A stretch of DNA of 63,531 bases. It comes from Sporomusaceae bacterium. Lineage in GTDB: Bacteria; Bacillota_C; Negativicutes; Sporomusales_B; UBA7701. Under the pieces are notes generated by a model. It was not told the origin of the DNA, did no database searches, and worked only from the letters and a program-made list of their open reading frames with translations. The DNA is taken from positions 1 to 63,531 of the forward strand of contig JALHDI010000009.1 in NCBI GenBank assembly GCA_022839045.1. Direction: 5' to 3'. Position numbers and translations under genes: made by a program. Below, in pieces: positions 7,113 to 16,425 of the stretch. How positions within the stretch are numbered: the stretch's first letter is position 1; the number at the start of each line of letters is the position of its first letter.

Positions 7113-8660
7113 TCACCCGGCGACCTCGAACGCTTCCCGGAAAACCAGGGAAAAAGTCGTCCCGCTCGGCCTGCTCACCACATCCAGCCGGGCGTTGTGC
7201 CTGTCGGCGATACTGTAGCACACCGGCAGGCCCAGCCCCGTGCCGTCTTCCTTCGTCGTAAAAAACGGTGTACCCAGCTTCTCCCTGACATGCGGCGGAA
7301 TCTCTGGCCCGTCGTTATACACCGCCATTATCACCTCGCCGTCGTCGACCCGCGTGCTCACCGTCACCAGCCCGCCGTCGGCCACCGCATCCAGGCCGTT
7401 CCGCACCAGATTCAGCAGGCACTGGCGGATCTCCTTCTCATCCGCGAACACCTGCGGTATCTCCGCAAGTTCAAGCATCAGCCTGCTGCCCCGCCGGAAA
7501 GCGTCTGCCTGCAACAGAGGAAACACGCTCTCGATCACCTTGTTGAGATTGGTCGGCTGGAGCGCGATCGTCTTATTCTTGGCCAGCGACAGGAAATCGG
7601 AAATAATCGAATTCGCCCTGTCCAACTCATCGATCATCAGCCGGAACGACTCGTGGTGCTTGGTCAGTTTCGCCTTATCGAGGAAAAACTGCAGATAGCC
7701 CCGCACCGTCGTCAGCGGGTTGCGCACCTCGTGGCCGATGCTGGCCGCCATCGCGCCGATGAGGTTGAGCCGGTCGAGCCGGTCGATCTCGCGCGTGTAC
7801 TTCTTGATCTCCGTCATATTGGTCATCGTCACCAGATACCCCATGAACCGCGCCTCATCGCCGGCTGTCAGCCGCCCGGCGCTGAGCAGCAGGATCGCCT
7901 CCGCGCCGTCCGGGGCCGTGAAACACACCTCGTAGCCTCTCACCGGTCCCTGCGCCACCGCCGTCTGCAGGTGGAAGGCCGCCCCGGTCCTTTCTTCGGT
8001 AAGGGGTAAACGCCTATTGAACTCCGTTCCCAGCAATCCGCCGCCGAACATGTCCGTCGCCGCCGCGTTCACCTTCGCGATCTGCCCCAGCCTGTCGCAG
8101 ACGATGATCGCCTCGCTCGACTGGCTGAAAATCAGCCGCGTCATCCGTTCCCGGTGCTTCTGCTCGCTGATGTCGGTCACAATCAGGCAGGCAAAAGCCT
8201 CCCCGTCGACCTCCGCCTCGCTGGCCGTCACCAGGACAGGCACGCTGAACCCGTCTTCCGCCTTCATCCGCATCTCGGCCTTGATCCCGCCGCGGATGAC
8301 CCCGGAAACCCACTTGAGCAGCTCGCCGTCTTCCTCCTCCAGCAGTGTATAGACCGACGCGCCGATAATCTCATCCTGGGGCTTCTTCAGCATCGCCGCG
8401 AACCGCCGGTTGCAGAACAGGACCGTCCCGTCCCCCGCCAGCGTCAGGCACCCTTCCTGCATCTCCTCGACGATTACGCGGTATAACCGGTCCGCCCCCT
8501 TCAGAATGTACACCCCGTCACTGCCGTCGCGGCCGGTCATCAGCAGCGCATCCACCTCGCCGTTCCTGATCGCGCTCAAAACATTGTTAGCGTCCGCCAG
8601 TTCCTGGCGGAGCCTCAGCACTTCCCGCACCAGAGCGTCGCTGTCGTACTCTTCCTTCAT
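7113..8660 (-). CDS. PAS-domain sporulation-type histidine kinase
   Basis: 515 residues: coiled N-terminus, two PAS domains (about 55-170 and 175-300), HisKA with the phosphorylatable His near 310 in GHEVRNPLTTVRGYLQ, and an HATPase_c domain ending in GTGLGLPVCY. There is no membrane segment, so it is a cytosolic sensor like KinA. No response regulator is adjacent; kinases of this type usually feed Spo0F/Spo0A. Its 5' end overlaps the upstream kaiB-like ORF by 74 bases, so the two should be translationally linked. It closely resembles the kinase at 56167-57552 in the HisKA region. Confidence 0.9.
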   Translation of the reverse strand: MKEEYDSDALVREVLRLRQELADANNVLSAIRNGEVDALLMTGRDGSDGVYILKGADRLYRVIVEEMQEGCLTLAGDGTVLFCNRRFAAMLKKPQDEIIGASVYTLLEEEDGELLKWVSGVIRGGIKAEMRMKAEDGFSVPVLVTASEAEVDGEAFACLIVTDISEQKHRERMTRLIFSQSSEAIIVCDRLGQIAKVNAAATDMFGGGLLGTEFNRRLPLTEERTGAAFHLQTAVAQGPVRGYEVCFTAPDGAEAILLLSAGRLTAGDEARFMGYLVTMTNMTEIKKYTREIDRLDRLNLIGAMAASIGHEVRNPLTTVRGYLQFFLDKAKLTKHHESFRLMIDELDRANSIISDFLSLAKNKTIALQPTNLNKVIESVFPLLQADAFRRGSRLMLELAEIPQVFADEKEIRQCLLNLVRNGLDAVADGGLVTVSTRVDDGEVIMAVYNDGPEIPPHVREKLGTPFFTTKEDGTGLGLPVCYSIADRHNARLDVVSRPSGTTFSLVFREAFEVAG

Positions 8661-9000
8661 CGTCAGGCACCCATTCCTTAATATTGCGGCCGATCGCCGC
8701 CAATATCTCGTCCCTGTCGGCCATGTCGCCGACGAAAAGCCGCACCGGCTTCGGCAGCTTTTTCACCAGCGTCGGCACGGCGATTATCTGCTCCGTCCTC
8801 GCCAGCGCCGGTTGCTGGAAAATATCGATTATCTTCAATTGCTCCACCGAAATGGACGCCTCGTCGCACAGCCTTTTCACGTTAGCCACGGCGCGTTGCG
8901 AGCGCAGCGCCGAACCGGCGATGAACAGGTAAAGGACGCATCCGTCGCCCTTCCCGGCGTCTGTTTGACCGTTAAATACCGCGGGGGCCGCGTAAGTCAC
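8587..9000 (-). CDS. KaiB-like protein, second copy
   Basis: 137 residues with a KaiB thioredoxin-like fold: CVLYLFIAGSALRSQRAVANVKRLCDE, then IDIFQQPALARTEQIIAVPTLVKKLPKPVRLFVGD. Cyanobacterial KaiB binds KaiC and fold-switches; non-cyanobacterial KaiBs are linked to stress and redox. The GTG start at 9000 follows AAGGAGG. A tail of about 30 residues beyond the KaiB domain is rich in Gly, Arg and Ser and overlaps the kinase gene, so it may simply be read-through of the overlap. It lies 21 bases downstream of the first kaiB-like gene. Confidence 0.85.
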   Translation of the reverse strand: MTYAAPAVFNGQTDAGKGDGCVLYLFIAGSALRSQRAVANVKRLCDEASISVEQLKIIDIFQQPALARTEQIIAVPTLVKKLPKPVRLFVGDMADRDEILAAIGRNIKEWVPDDEGRVRQRRSGAGSAEAPPGTGGR

Positions 9001-9021
9001 ACCTCCCGCCTCCTTGCCTTG

Positions 9022-9339
9022 TTACCTCGGGTTGATGCTCAGACCAACCAATACCTTCTCGGTGTTCGACAGATCGCCGATTATCATCACCAGCGGCGGC
9101 GGCAACTGCCGCACCAGCGTCGGGATGGCGAAAATCTGGTCGCTGCGCCCCATTTCGGGGTTGACCGTCAAATCCACGACATCGATTTCGTATATGCCCG
9201 CCAGGTACGTCTCGCAAATATTGCGCAGATTGGCCAGCGCCTTGACCGACTTCGGCGTCTGTCCGGCGATGTACAGCCGCAGCAGCCACTTCTCCCGTCC
9301 TGGGCCGCGTTCGTTTTCGTTGGCCGCGATTGTATCCAT
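9022..9339 (-). CDS. KaiB-like protein, first copy
   Basis: 105 residues, the normal KaiB length. [25 protein letters not shown] and the later [26 protein letters not shown] are the KaiB hallmarks. The ATG at 9339 follows GGGGGAGATTAAATA. It leads a three-gene set: kaiB-like, kaiB-like, PAS kinase. No kaiC is present in the window, and the upstream 290 bases carry no gene for one. Confidence 0.9.
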   Translation of the reverse strand: MDTIAANENERGPGREKWLLRLYIAGQTPKSVKALANLRNICETYLAGIYEIDVVDLTVNPEMGRSDQIFAIPTLVRQLPPPLVMIIGDLSNTEKVLVGLSINPR

Positions 9340-9627
9340 TATTTAATCTCCCCCGATGATTAGTCCTCCTAGCACAGCGACGCGAAACCGCCGCGGCTCT
9401 CCCCGTCGATCCTCGGCCGAGCCTCCTTTGCTATAAAACTATTTTTCAATTCTGGTTAATATTTTCAGTTTCCTGCCAAAAACGCCAATATTCCCGTATA
9501 TTTTCCAAAATTTACATATTTCTCTTTTATCCGCTAAAAATCGACAAGGGCCGTGCTTGCCACACGGCCCTTGTTTCGGAATGATGTTGCCCGGGTTATA
9601 CCGCCGGATTATAGTCAACCAACCGCA
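9340..9627. other. Upstream region of the kaiB set
   Basis: GC-rich leader (9345-9425) preceded by an AT-rich block (9425-9540) that should hold the promoter of the kaiB-kaiB-kinase set. I see no recognisable riboswitch and no gene other than the terminator at 9544-9574. Confidence 0.4.
9544..9574. terminator. Strong bidirectional hairpin terminator
   Basis: ACAAGGGCCGTG (9544-9555) pairs perfectly with CACGGCCCTTGT (9563-9574). On the minus strand it is followed by CGATTTTTAG. It lies downstream of the toxin-like peptide gene and upstream of the kaiB promoter region. Confidence 0.75.
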
Positions 9628-9711
9628 TTAACTCTTATTCTTCCTGTTCATACACAACCATAATGTATGGAGTAACAGCAACAGCAGCGCCGTGATGTCG
9701 ATAGCCGTCAT
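9628..9711 (-). CDS. Small hydrophobic toxin/holin-like peptide (27 residues)
   Basis: ATG at 9711 encodes MTAID, a leucine-rich membrane segment (about residues 8-20) and a basic tail NRKNKS. A GAGAGGAGGG ribosome site precedes it, and a terminator lies about 55 bases downstream. This resembles the putative holin-like type I toxins of Firmicutes (TxpA/BsrG-like size and layout). An overlapping frame starting at 9719 (MPDDGYRHH...) is less protein-like. I cannot see an obvious antisense RNA promoter, so the toxin assignment is an inference. Confidence 0.45.
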   Translation of the reverse strand: MTAIDITALLLLLLHTLWLCMNRKNKS

Positions 9712-9903
9712 CTGGCATCCCTCCTCTCGCCAGTCCGATGGCTACCCGGGCCAACACCTCCCGCTTAGGGGAAGTAACCCACCCTCCTCACCGTTACTAT
9801 CCTGCCGCCTATATCATACCATATTTTGTAAATTTTGTCTTTATCAGCAAATAAAGAATACCGTATACCTGTTGCCCAAACCGCCCCAAGCGGGAGGTGC
9901 TAA

Positions 9904-10096
9904 ATGAACATAATGTCGGTCAACCCGGCCGTAACCCTGGCGACGAAAGCGGACAGCGCCGGCCTCCTCGTGATGAAAAAGGCCCTCGACCACCTTCAGC
10001 CGCGACGGCCGGAACACGGTCGAACTGCTCAAACAGTCCGCGCCCTCCGTCTCGCCCCCCTCCCACCTCGGCAACACCATCGACATCAAAGCCTGA
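9904..10096 (+). pseudogene. YjfB-family putative motility protein, frameshifted
   Basis: Starts at ATG 9904 after GCGGGAGGTG with MNIMSVNPAVTLATKADSAG and MKKALD, then shifts frame near 9988. The other frame continues as TFSRDGRNTVELLKQS and HLGNTIDIKA with a stop at 10094-10096. Joined, the two halves give a roughly 60-residue YjfB-like protein with the usual SPHLGNTIDI ending. One extra base in the CTCGACCACC stretch explains the break. It could be a real pseudogene or a sequencing error. Confidence 0.7.
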
Positions 10097-10104
10097 CCCC
10101 TCGC

Positions 10105-10130
10105 CCCGGCCGCATCGCCGGGTTGTTTTT
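10105..10130 (+). terminator. Terminator after the yjfB-like gene
   Basis: CCCGGC (10105-10110) and GCCGGG (10117-10122) form a short stem followed by TTGTTTTTT. Confidence 0.65.
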
Positions 10131-10144
10131 TCGTTTACGGCCTA

Positions 10145-10170
10145 TTTTGTGAAAAATTTTTTTCACAAAA
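10145..10170. promoter_or_regulatory. Inverted repeat matching the XRE-gene operator
   Basis: TTTTGTGAA (10145-10153) and TTCACAAAA (10162-10170) form a dyad. The same 9-base arms occur upstream of the XRE regulator gene at 11694-11702 and 11718-11726, though with a different spacing. It may be an operator of that regulator. Confidence 0.4.
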
Positions 10171-10242
10171 ACACCGCTTGGGACGAAAAGTGGACTTTTA
10201 GTGGACTGTTTGGGCAAAAACATGTGATATGATGATAGCGTC

Positions 10243-10269
10243 AAGAAGACCGCCAAGGGCGGCCTTCTT
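10243..10269 (+). terminator. Hairpin, possible terminator
   Basis: AAGAAGACCGCC and GGCGGCCTTCTT pair with one mismatch around AAG; CGTCTATT follows. No gene is recognised immediately upstream. Confidence 0.4.
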
Positions 10270-10314
10270 CGTCTATTAGAAATAATATTTCTGATAGACA
10301 TAAGCGCAACCTAC

Positions 10315-10365
10315 GGCTTGCGCTTTCGCTAAAGCTCGGCGCAAGCCGGGTTTTCTAATTTTTAC
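10315..10365 (+). terminator. Hairpin followed by a T-rich tail
   Basis: GGCTTGCGC (10315-10323) pairs with GCGCAAGCC (10339-10347), followed by GGGTTTTCTAATTTTT. It lies just before the phage-lysozyme remnant and may end an upstream transcript or act as a leader attenuator. Confidence 0.45.
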
Positions 10366-10393
10366 GCCGGAAAATCGGCAAGGAGGAGTGGCC

Positions 10394-10962
10394 ATGAACG
10401 CGAGAACCAAAGAGGAAGAATACTTGAGGAGAATGAAGGCGCTGGGGTACGAGCCGAGCCGAAGAGCGGGGACGAAAATAATCAAGTCGGGTCTGCCGAC
10501 CAAGGCGGGCCTGCGGCAAACCGCCCGCCGCAGATCGCCGGCGGCGACCATCTGGGTTATCTGAGCGCCAAAGGAGAATCGAACAACAATCCCGGCGAAA
10601 TATCTCCCGGGGTCGGGGATTCGGGCGGCAAATCCTACGGAGCGTTCCAATTTTCGTCGGAATGGAATGTCCCGCAAGAGTTCATGGATTGGCTGGCCGC
10701 CAACAACCCGGATACCCATGCAAGGCTGCAGACAGCCCAGGCGGCCGACGGCCGCAAACACGGCCCCGGCTTCGACGCCGCCTGGCGGCAGATCGCCGCG
10801 GAGAACCCGGACAGGTTCCTGAAAATGCAGTATGATTTCTCGAAGCAGAAGTATTACGACGACGCCGCGGCGGCCATAAAAGACCAGACAACCGCAAAGA
10901 GACGAGGAAGGAGCGCAAGGTGTTCACCGTGCGCGAGGAGCGGGAGAGAGGACTGCGCTTAA
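10394..10962 (+). pseudogene. Phage tail-type lysozyme domain protein, broken remnant
   Basis: An ATG at 10394 with AAGGAGGAG opens a 56-codon frame (MNARTKEEEYLRRMKALGYE). A second frame then reads through GDHLGYLSAKGESNNNPG, GGKSYGAFQFSS and FDAAWRQIAAENPDRF up to a stop at 10962. The latter resembles the lysozyme-like domain of phage tail/structural muralytic proteins (GESxxxPG...GGKSYGxxQFSS). The front is frameshifted and the domain is cut short near residue 150, so an intact enzyme is unlikely. This marks a decayed prophage. Confidence 0.6.
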
Positions 10963-11218
10963 CCCCTGGTACGCCAGGCTATTTCGCCAACAAGATAGCG
11001 GTCGTCATCGTCAATATCGAGGACGCGGCGGAGACGGATAAGCTTCCGGACGACGCTACGAATAAACCCTGACGACGAGGCGGCGCTGTATGGCCTTACG
11101 CTGACGAAAAAGAAAGAAACGACCCCGCCACCCGGTCGAAAGGCCGGGATATTTTCTGTCATAATAGCGGCCGTTCCCCCGGCATTAGGTCACCCACACG
11201 CAAGGGGCGGTCTCCCGC
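10963..11218 (+). other. Continuation of the prophage remnant
   Basis: A plus-strand frame around 10920-11071 reads VFTVREERERGLRLTPGTPG and then a stop, with no start or ribosome site of its own. Another short frame follows (DDEAALYGLTLTKKKE). I do not recognise either and regard them as debris of the same element. A CCCGG/CCGGG hairpin with ATATTTTCT lies near 11133-11158. Confidence 0.35.
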
Positions 11219-11494
11219 TTACTCTTTCCCTCTTCCCGCCTTGCTTTCCAATAGCTCCCGCAGATAAATGGCGATGCCGAGGGAGTTGCCGTTTCCCTCT
11301 GACCGGGAGAGTTCCCTAAACACTCTTTCCATTATCCGCAACCCTGCGGCGCTCTGGCCGCGCCAAAGCTCGTCGTGCCGTTTCGCGTACTCGTAGCCCG
11401 ACCGGCAGGCCGGGTCCTCCGGCAGCTTTTTCCCGTCCCCCAACAGCTCTCCTCGGTCCCTCGGCAGCTTCCCTATTTCCTCCCCTCGAGGCAT
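11219..11494 (-). CDS. Hypothetical small protein divergent from the XRE regulator
   Basis: A frame from ATG 11494 (preceded by a GGGGGGCG stretch) encodes about 91 residues beginning MPRGEEIGKLPRDRGELLG. Its second half, WRGQSAAGLRIMERVFRELS and ISLGIAIYLRELLE-like helices, looks protein-like. Farther upstream a separate 39-codon ORF starts at 11629 (MTRLDEMAYCPGG) with GAAGGAG. The stretch is G-rich on this strand with many GAGG repeats, which may inflate open frames. Function unknown. It may be a phage-type accessory gene controlled by the neighbouring regulator. Confidence 0.35.
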   Translation of the reverse strand: MPRGEEIGKLPRDRGELLGDGKKLPEDPACRSGYEYAKRHDELWRGQSAAGLRIMERVFRELSRSEGNGNSLGIAIYLRELLESKAGRGKE

Positions 11495-11693
11495 CGTTTC
11501 GCCCCCCATCGCCGCTTTCTTCCCGCCATTCGCCCGTCATCGCCCTCCAATCGCCCTCCCGGGCAGTATGCCATCTCATCCAATCTAGTCATCCTTCCGT
11601 GAACTCCTTCTTGTTTTGGTTCACAATTCGTTAACTTAATTCTAGTCCGCACCTTGCCCCGCTGTCAATATTTTCTACATTTTCCGGTTGCCG

Positions 11694-11726
11694 TTTTGTG
11701 AATTTCGGTTTTTCAAGTTCACAAAA
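11694..11726. promoter_or_regulatory. Likely operator of the XRE regulator
   Basis: TTTTGTGAA (11694-11702) and TTCACAAAA (11718-11726) form a dyad just upstream of the regulator gene. A half-site GGTTCACAA lies near 11618 at the divergent ORFs. This is consistent with autoregulation, but binding is inferred. Confidence 0.45.
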
Positions 11727-11756
11727 TGTGATACCATGAAAGTGGAGGCTGATATA

Positions 11757-12104
11757 GTGGACGAAAACGACCTCGCCGGCCAGTTCGGCAAAAGGCTCCG
11801 CGCCTTGCGGCTCGCGCACGGACTAGTCCAGGAAGACATCGGCGCGTGGTTCAACATGCGCAAATCGACCGTCTCGCAATGGGAAAGCGGGCGGCTGCCG
11901 CATCCGGCGGTAATCGCCGAACTGGCCCGCCGGTTTCGCGTATCCGCCGACTACCTGCTGGGCCTGTCCGACATCCTCCCGTCGGCCGCTCCCGCCGTTA
12001 CCCGGTGCGCGGAAGAGCCAGCCGACTACCTGCCCCGCGAAGCCCAGGAACGCATCGAGGAATTCAAAGAACTCATGCGGCTCAAATACGGCAAAAAACA
12101 ATAG
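11757..12104 (+). CDS. XRE-family HTH transcriptional regulator
   Basis: 115 residues. HTH_3 domain at about residues 8-62: LAGQFGKRLRALRLAHGLVQ, EDIGAWFNMRKSTVSQWESG and the conserved VSADYLLGLSD. A C-terminal helical tail follows. I prefer GTG at 11757 because GTGGAGG lies 8 bases before it; ATG 11736 would add 7 residues. Phage CI/Xre-like repressors of this size control lysogeny or toxin genes, which fits the prophage debris upstream and the shared TTTTGTGAA dyads. It could equally be a chromosomal regulator left after decay of the element. Confidence 0.85.
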   Translation: MDENDLAGQFGKRLRALRLAHGLVQEDIGAWFNMRKSTVSQWESGRLPHPAVIAELARRFRVSADYLLGLSDILPSAAPAVTRCAEEPADYLPREAQERIEEFKELMRLKYGKKQ

Positions 12105-12105
12105 A

Positions 12106-12128
12106 CCCCGGCTCAGGCTGAGCCGGGG
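12106..12128. terminator. Bidirectional terminator between XRE gene and guaA
   Basis: CCCCGGCTCAG (12106-12116) and CTGAGCCGGGG (12118-12128) pair perfectly with a one-base loop; TTTCG follows on the plus strand. The genes are convergent. Confidence 0.8.
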
Positions 12129-12138
12129 TTTCGTATTA

Positions 12139-13680
<1,542 letters not shown>

Positions 13681-13712
13681 ATCGCTACCAAGCCTCCTCC
13701 TATATAGCCCCA

Positions 13713-13741
13713 ACTATACCAAATTTGGCGTTACTTGTAAA
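13713..13741 (-). promoter_or_regulatory. Promoter of guaA
   Basis: On the minus strand TTTACA (13741-13736) and TATAGT (13718-13713) are 17 bases apart. The -35 lies within the last codons of the MTAP-family gene, so guaA can be transcribed independently of the menaquinone genes. Confidence 0.7.
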
Positions 13742-14552
13742 CGTCTTTCAGGAGCGTTTCCTTGCGGAGCGAGGCGCACTCGCACCTGCTCTCCGCCGGC
13801 AGTGCCCGCAGGGCCGCCAGCAGTATGCGGCTTAGCGGCGCCGCGTCGCCGTGGAAGATTTCCTTGAGCGTCTGGTGCGACCACGCCTTGACCACACCCT
13901 CGCCGTAGTTGACCACGAAATAGAGGCCGGCGTAGCAGGCGCCGATCTCCCGCGCCAGGTAGACCTCCGGGCACAGGCTCTGGCCGACGATGTCGGCGTG
14001 GCCCTGCAGCATCGCCACCTCCGCCGGGCTCTCGAAGTGCCGCCCTTCGGTCACCGCGTACACGCCGCGGGAAAACACGCGGCCGGCGTAGCCGGCGTGG
14101 GCCGCGTCGAGAAGGACGGCGCGGATCTCCGGGCACAGCGCGTCCCGCATCACCAGCAGGTATTTTCCCTCCAGACCGACGTCTTTACGCAGCGACTGGT
14201 CGATATAATCGTCCGGCACCACGATATCGCGCGGGTCGAGCAGCCGGTTCACCGACCCCACCCCGCCCTCGGCGATAATGCGTTTGACCCCCGCTTCCCT
14301 GAACACCCAGAATACCTGGCGGGAGGCATCGCCGCGGCTTGCGCCGCTCCGCCAGCCGTGCATGCGGCAGGTCAGCACCGGTCGCCCGTCGACCGCGAAC
14401 CGGCGGAACGGCGGGCTTTGCCCGTAAGGGGTCTCGAAAACGAGATTGTCGGCCAGCACCTCTACGCCGTCGTCCCGCGCCCCGCGCGGGAAATCGCCGG
14501 ACAGCGTGCCCGAGCCGCCGATGACGGCCAGCGCCGTTTGCTCGATCTTCAT
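13731..14552 (-). CDS. MTAP-family nucleoside phosphorylase in the menaquinone cluster
   Basis: 273 residues of the PNP/MTAP fold: N-terminal LAVIGGSGTL phosphate loop, TCRMHGWRSGASRGD-like phosphate/substrate region, and NYGEGVVKAWSHQ near the C-terminus. Family members phosphorolyse 5'-methylthioadenosine or similar 5'-modified adenosines. Its ATG overlaps the stop of mqnC by 4 bases, so it is an operon member. The futalosine pathway needs cleavage of aminodeoxyfutalosine between MqnE and MqnC, and both radical SAM enzymes release 5'-deoxyadenosine. This protein could do either job in place of MqnB/MTAN. Which one is not visible from sequence. Confidence 0.8.
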   Translation of the reverse strand: MKIEQTALAVIGGSGTLSGDFPRGARDDGVEVLADNLVFETPYGQSPPFRRFAVDGRPVLTCRMHGWRSGASRGDASRQVFWVFREAGVKRIIAEGGVGSVNRLLDPRDIVVPDDYIDQSLRKDVGLEGKYLLVMRDALCPEIRAVLLDAAHAGYAGRVFSRGVYAVTEGRHFESPAEVAMLQGHADIVGQSLCPEVYLAREIGACYAGLYFVVNYGEGVVKAWSHQTLKEIFHGDAAPLSRILLAALRALPAESRCECASLRKETLLKDVYK

Positions 14553-15589
14553 GGCTTCTCCCCGTATACTTTCAGGATTTTGTAGGCCGTGTCCCGCTGG
14601 GCCGGCGTTTTGCCCGCCCCGCGGATCAGGGACGTCATCTTGTCCACCGACATCTCGTAGGCCGTCCCCGCCGCCCGCACCACGTTCTCCTCCAGCATGA
14701 TGCTGCCGAGGTCATCGGCGCCGAAGGCCAGCGTAAGCTGACCGATCCGCTCGCCCTGGGTCACCCATGACCCCTGGACATGGTCGAAATTGTCGAGGTA
14801 AAGCCGCGCCACCGCCAGCGTCCTGAGGTAATCCCAGGCCGACGTCTTCTCGCCGCCCAGCGCGGTATTGCCGGGCTGATAGGACCACATGATGAACGCC
14901 CGGAACCCGCCGGTCTCCTCCTGGAGGCGGCGTACCGCCTCCATATGCGCGACGCGGTCGGCCAGGCTCTCGCCCAGGCCGATCACCATCGTCGCCGTCG
15001 TCTTCAGGCCCAGACCGTGCGCGGTCCGCATGACCGCCAGCCAGTCGCCGGCGCTTATTTTTTCGGGGCTGACCTGCTGGCGGACTGAATCGACGAGGAT
15101 TTCGGCGCCGCCGCCGGGCAGCGAATCGAGTCCCGCGGCCTGGAGGCGGGCCAGTATTTCCGCGGGTTCGAGGCCGTTCTGCCGGGCGAAAAAAAGGATC
15201 TCGGCGGGCGAAAAAGAGTGTACAATTATGTCAGATTGTTGTTTGATTTTTGTCAGAAGTTCTGTATAGTAATCTAACATCAGGTCGGGGTGCAGCCCGC
15301 CCTGCAGCATGATTTGCGTGCCGCCGGCCGCCACCGTCTCCCGCACCTTTTCGAGGATGGCCCCGTGGCTCAGGACGTACGCCTCGGGGTGGCCGGCCGG
15401 CCGGTAGAAGGCGCAGAACTTGCAGCCGCTCACGCACACGTTGGTGTAGTTGATGTTGCGGTCGATGATGAAGGTGACGGTATCGCCGGGGAAGCGCCGC
15501 CGCCGGGCCTCGTCGGCCGCCCGGCCGAGGGCGACGAGGTCGCCCGCCGCCAGCAGCTCCCCGGCCTCCCGTTGCGTAAGGCGGCTCAT
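14549..15589 (-). CDS. mqnC: Cyclic dehypoxanthine futalosine synthase
   Basis: Radical SAM enzyme that cyclises dehypoxanthine futalosine in menaquinone synthesis. 346 residues from the ATG at 15589. The cluster-binding CX3CX2C motif is Cys52-Cys56-Cys59 (CVSGCKFC). LDSLPGGGAEI and the SYQPGNTALGG region are typical of MqnC. A longer open frame upstream is only the shadow of mqnA in another frame. ATGA overlap with mqnA upstream and the phosphorylase gene downstream shows tight coupling. Confidence 0.94.
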   Translation of the reverse strand: MSRLTQREAGELLAAGDLVALGRAADEARRRRFPGDTVTFIIDRNINYTNVCVSGCKFCAFYRPAGHPEAYVLSHGAILEKVRETVAAGGTQIMLQGGLHPDLMLDYYTELLTKIKQQSDIIVHSFSPAEILFFARQNGLEPAEILARLQAAGLDSLPGGGAEILVDSVRQQVSPEKISAGDWLAVMRTAHGLGLKTTATMVIGLGESLADRVAHMEAVRRLQEETGGFRAFIMWSYQPGNTALGGEKTSAWDYLRTLAVARLYLDNFDHVQGSWVTQGERIGQLTLAFGADDLGSIMLEENVVRAAGTAYEMSVDKMTSLIRGAGKTPAQRDTAYKILKVYGEKP

Positions 15590-16425
15590 GGCCGCACCGC
15601 CGCAAAGTCCAGCTGGGGAACGGACGGGATGAGGCCGAGTTCGGCGGCCAGGCGGTAGTAGTTTGTCAGCGCCTGCCGGTGGGCTTCGTCCAGCCGGTAG
15701 TCGAGGAGGCCGATGTAGTGGACGACCTGCGCGGCGGTAAGCGGCGTGCTCCCGGCGCGGGCCGCGGCCGCCGCCTCGAGGTGCGCGAGGCCGTAGGCGA
15801 AGCCGGCCCTGACCTTGTCGCCCACCAGTTGCAGCAGGTCGGGGCGGCGGGCGGCGAAGCCGCGGTTGGCCACCCACAGGGCGTAGACCATCGCCCCGCC
15901 GGTGAGTTTCCGCCACTCGGCCCCCAGGTCGTAATAGAGCAGGCCGTCCCGGCGGTTGTGGTAGGCGAACAGGGCGTCGTCGCCGATGAACAGGGCGGCG
16001 TCGGCGCCGTCCAGCACCCCTTCGGCCAGCGTAAGCGGGCTGACGGAGTAAACCGGCTCGACGCCGTAAGCTTTCTTGAGGATTATCTTCAGCAGGCCGT
16101 GGGAGGTGGCCGATTTGGCGGTCAGAGCGACCGGGCGGCCGGTCAGTTCGGCCAGCGGCTTCTTGGCGACGACGACGATGCTCTGCAGGGCGCCGGGGGC
16201 GCTGATCGACAGGCCGGGCAGCAGCAGCAGCTTGTCGGGATTCTGCGCGTAGACGATCGAGGATACGGGGCTGACGTCGAGGTCGCCGGCGACCACCAGC
16301 CTGTTGAGGGCGGCGGGAACGGCGGGATGTACTTCGAGGCCGGCTCCCAGGCCGCCTTCGGTCAGGCCCCAGTCGAGCGGCAGGCAGTTGATGAAGTTGA
16401 TATGGCCGAGGCGCGGTTTATCCAT
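15586..16425 (-). CDS. mqnA: Chorismate dehydratase
   Basis: Removes water from chorismate to give 3-[(1-carboxyvinyl)oxy]benzoate, the first step of the futalosine pathway. 279 residues with the MqnA/MqnD periplasmic-binding-protein-like fold: N-terminal LGHINFINCLPLDWGL, VSPVSSIVYA and the RPVALTAKSATSHGLL loop. It overlaps mqnC by 4 bases and mqnE by 8 bases. Confidence 0.92.
   Translation of the reverse strand: MDKPRLGHINFINCLPLDWGLTEGGLGAGLEVHPAVPAALNRLVVAGDLDVSPVSSIVYAQNPDKLLLLPGLSISAPGALQSIVVVAKKPLAELTGRPVALTAKSATSHGLLKIILKKAYGVEPVYSVSPLTLAEGVLDGADAALFIGDDALFAYHNRRDGLLYYDLGAEWRKLTGGAMVYALWVANRGFAARRPDLLQLVGDKVRAGFAYGLAHLEAAAAARAGSTPLTAAQVVHYIGLLDYRLDEAHRQALTNYYRLAAELGLIPSVPQLDFAAVRP

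Noticed and set aside
9340..9540. c-di-GMP riboswitch before the kaiB set
   Set aside because: Some GCAAA and GGGAG-like pieces occur, but the conserved GEMM core and stems cannot be assembled.
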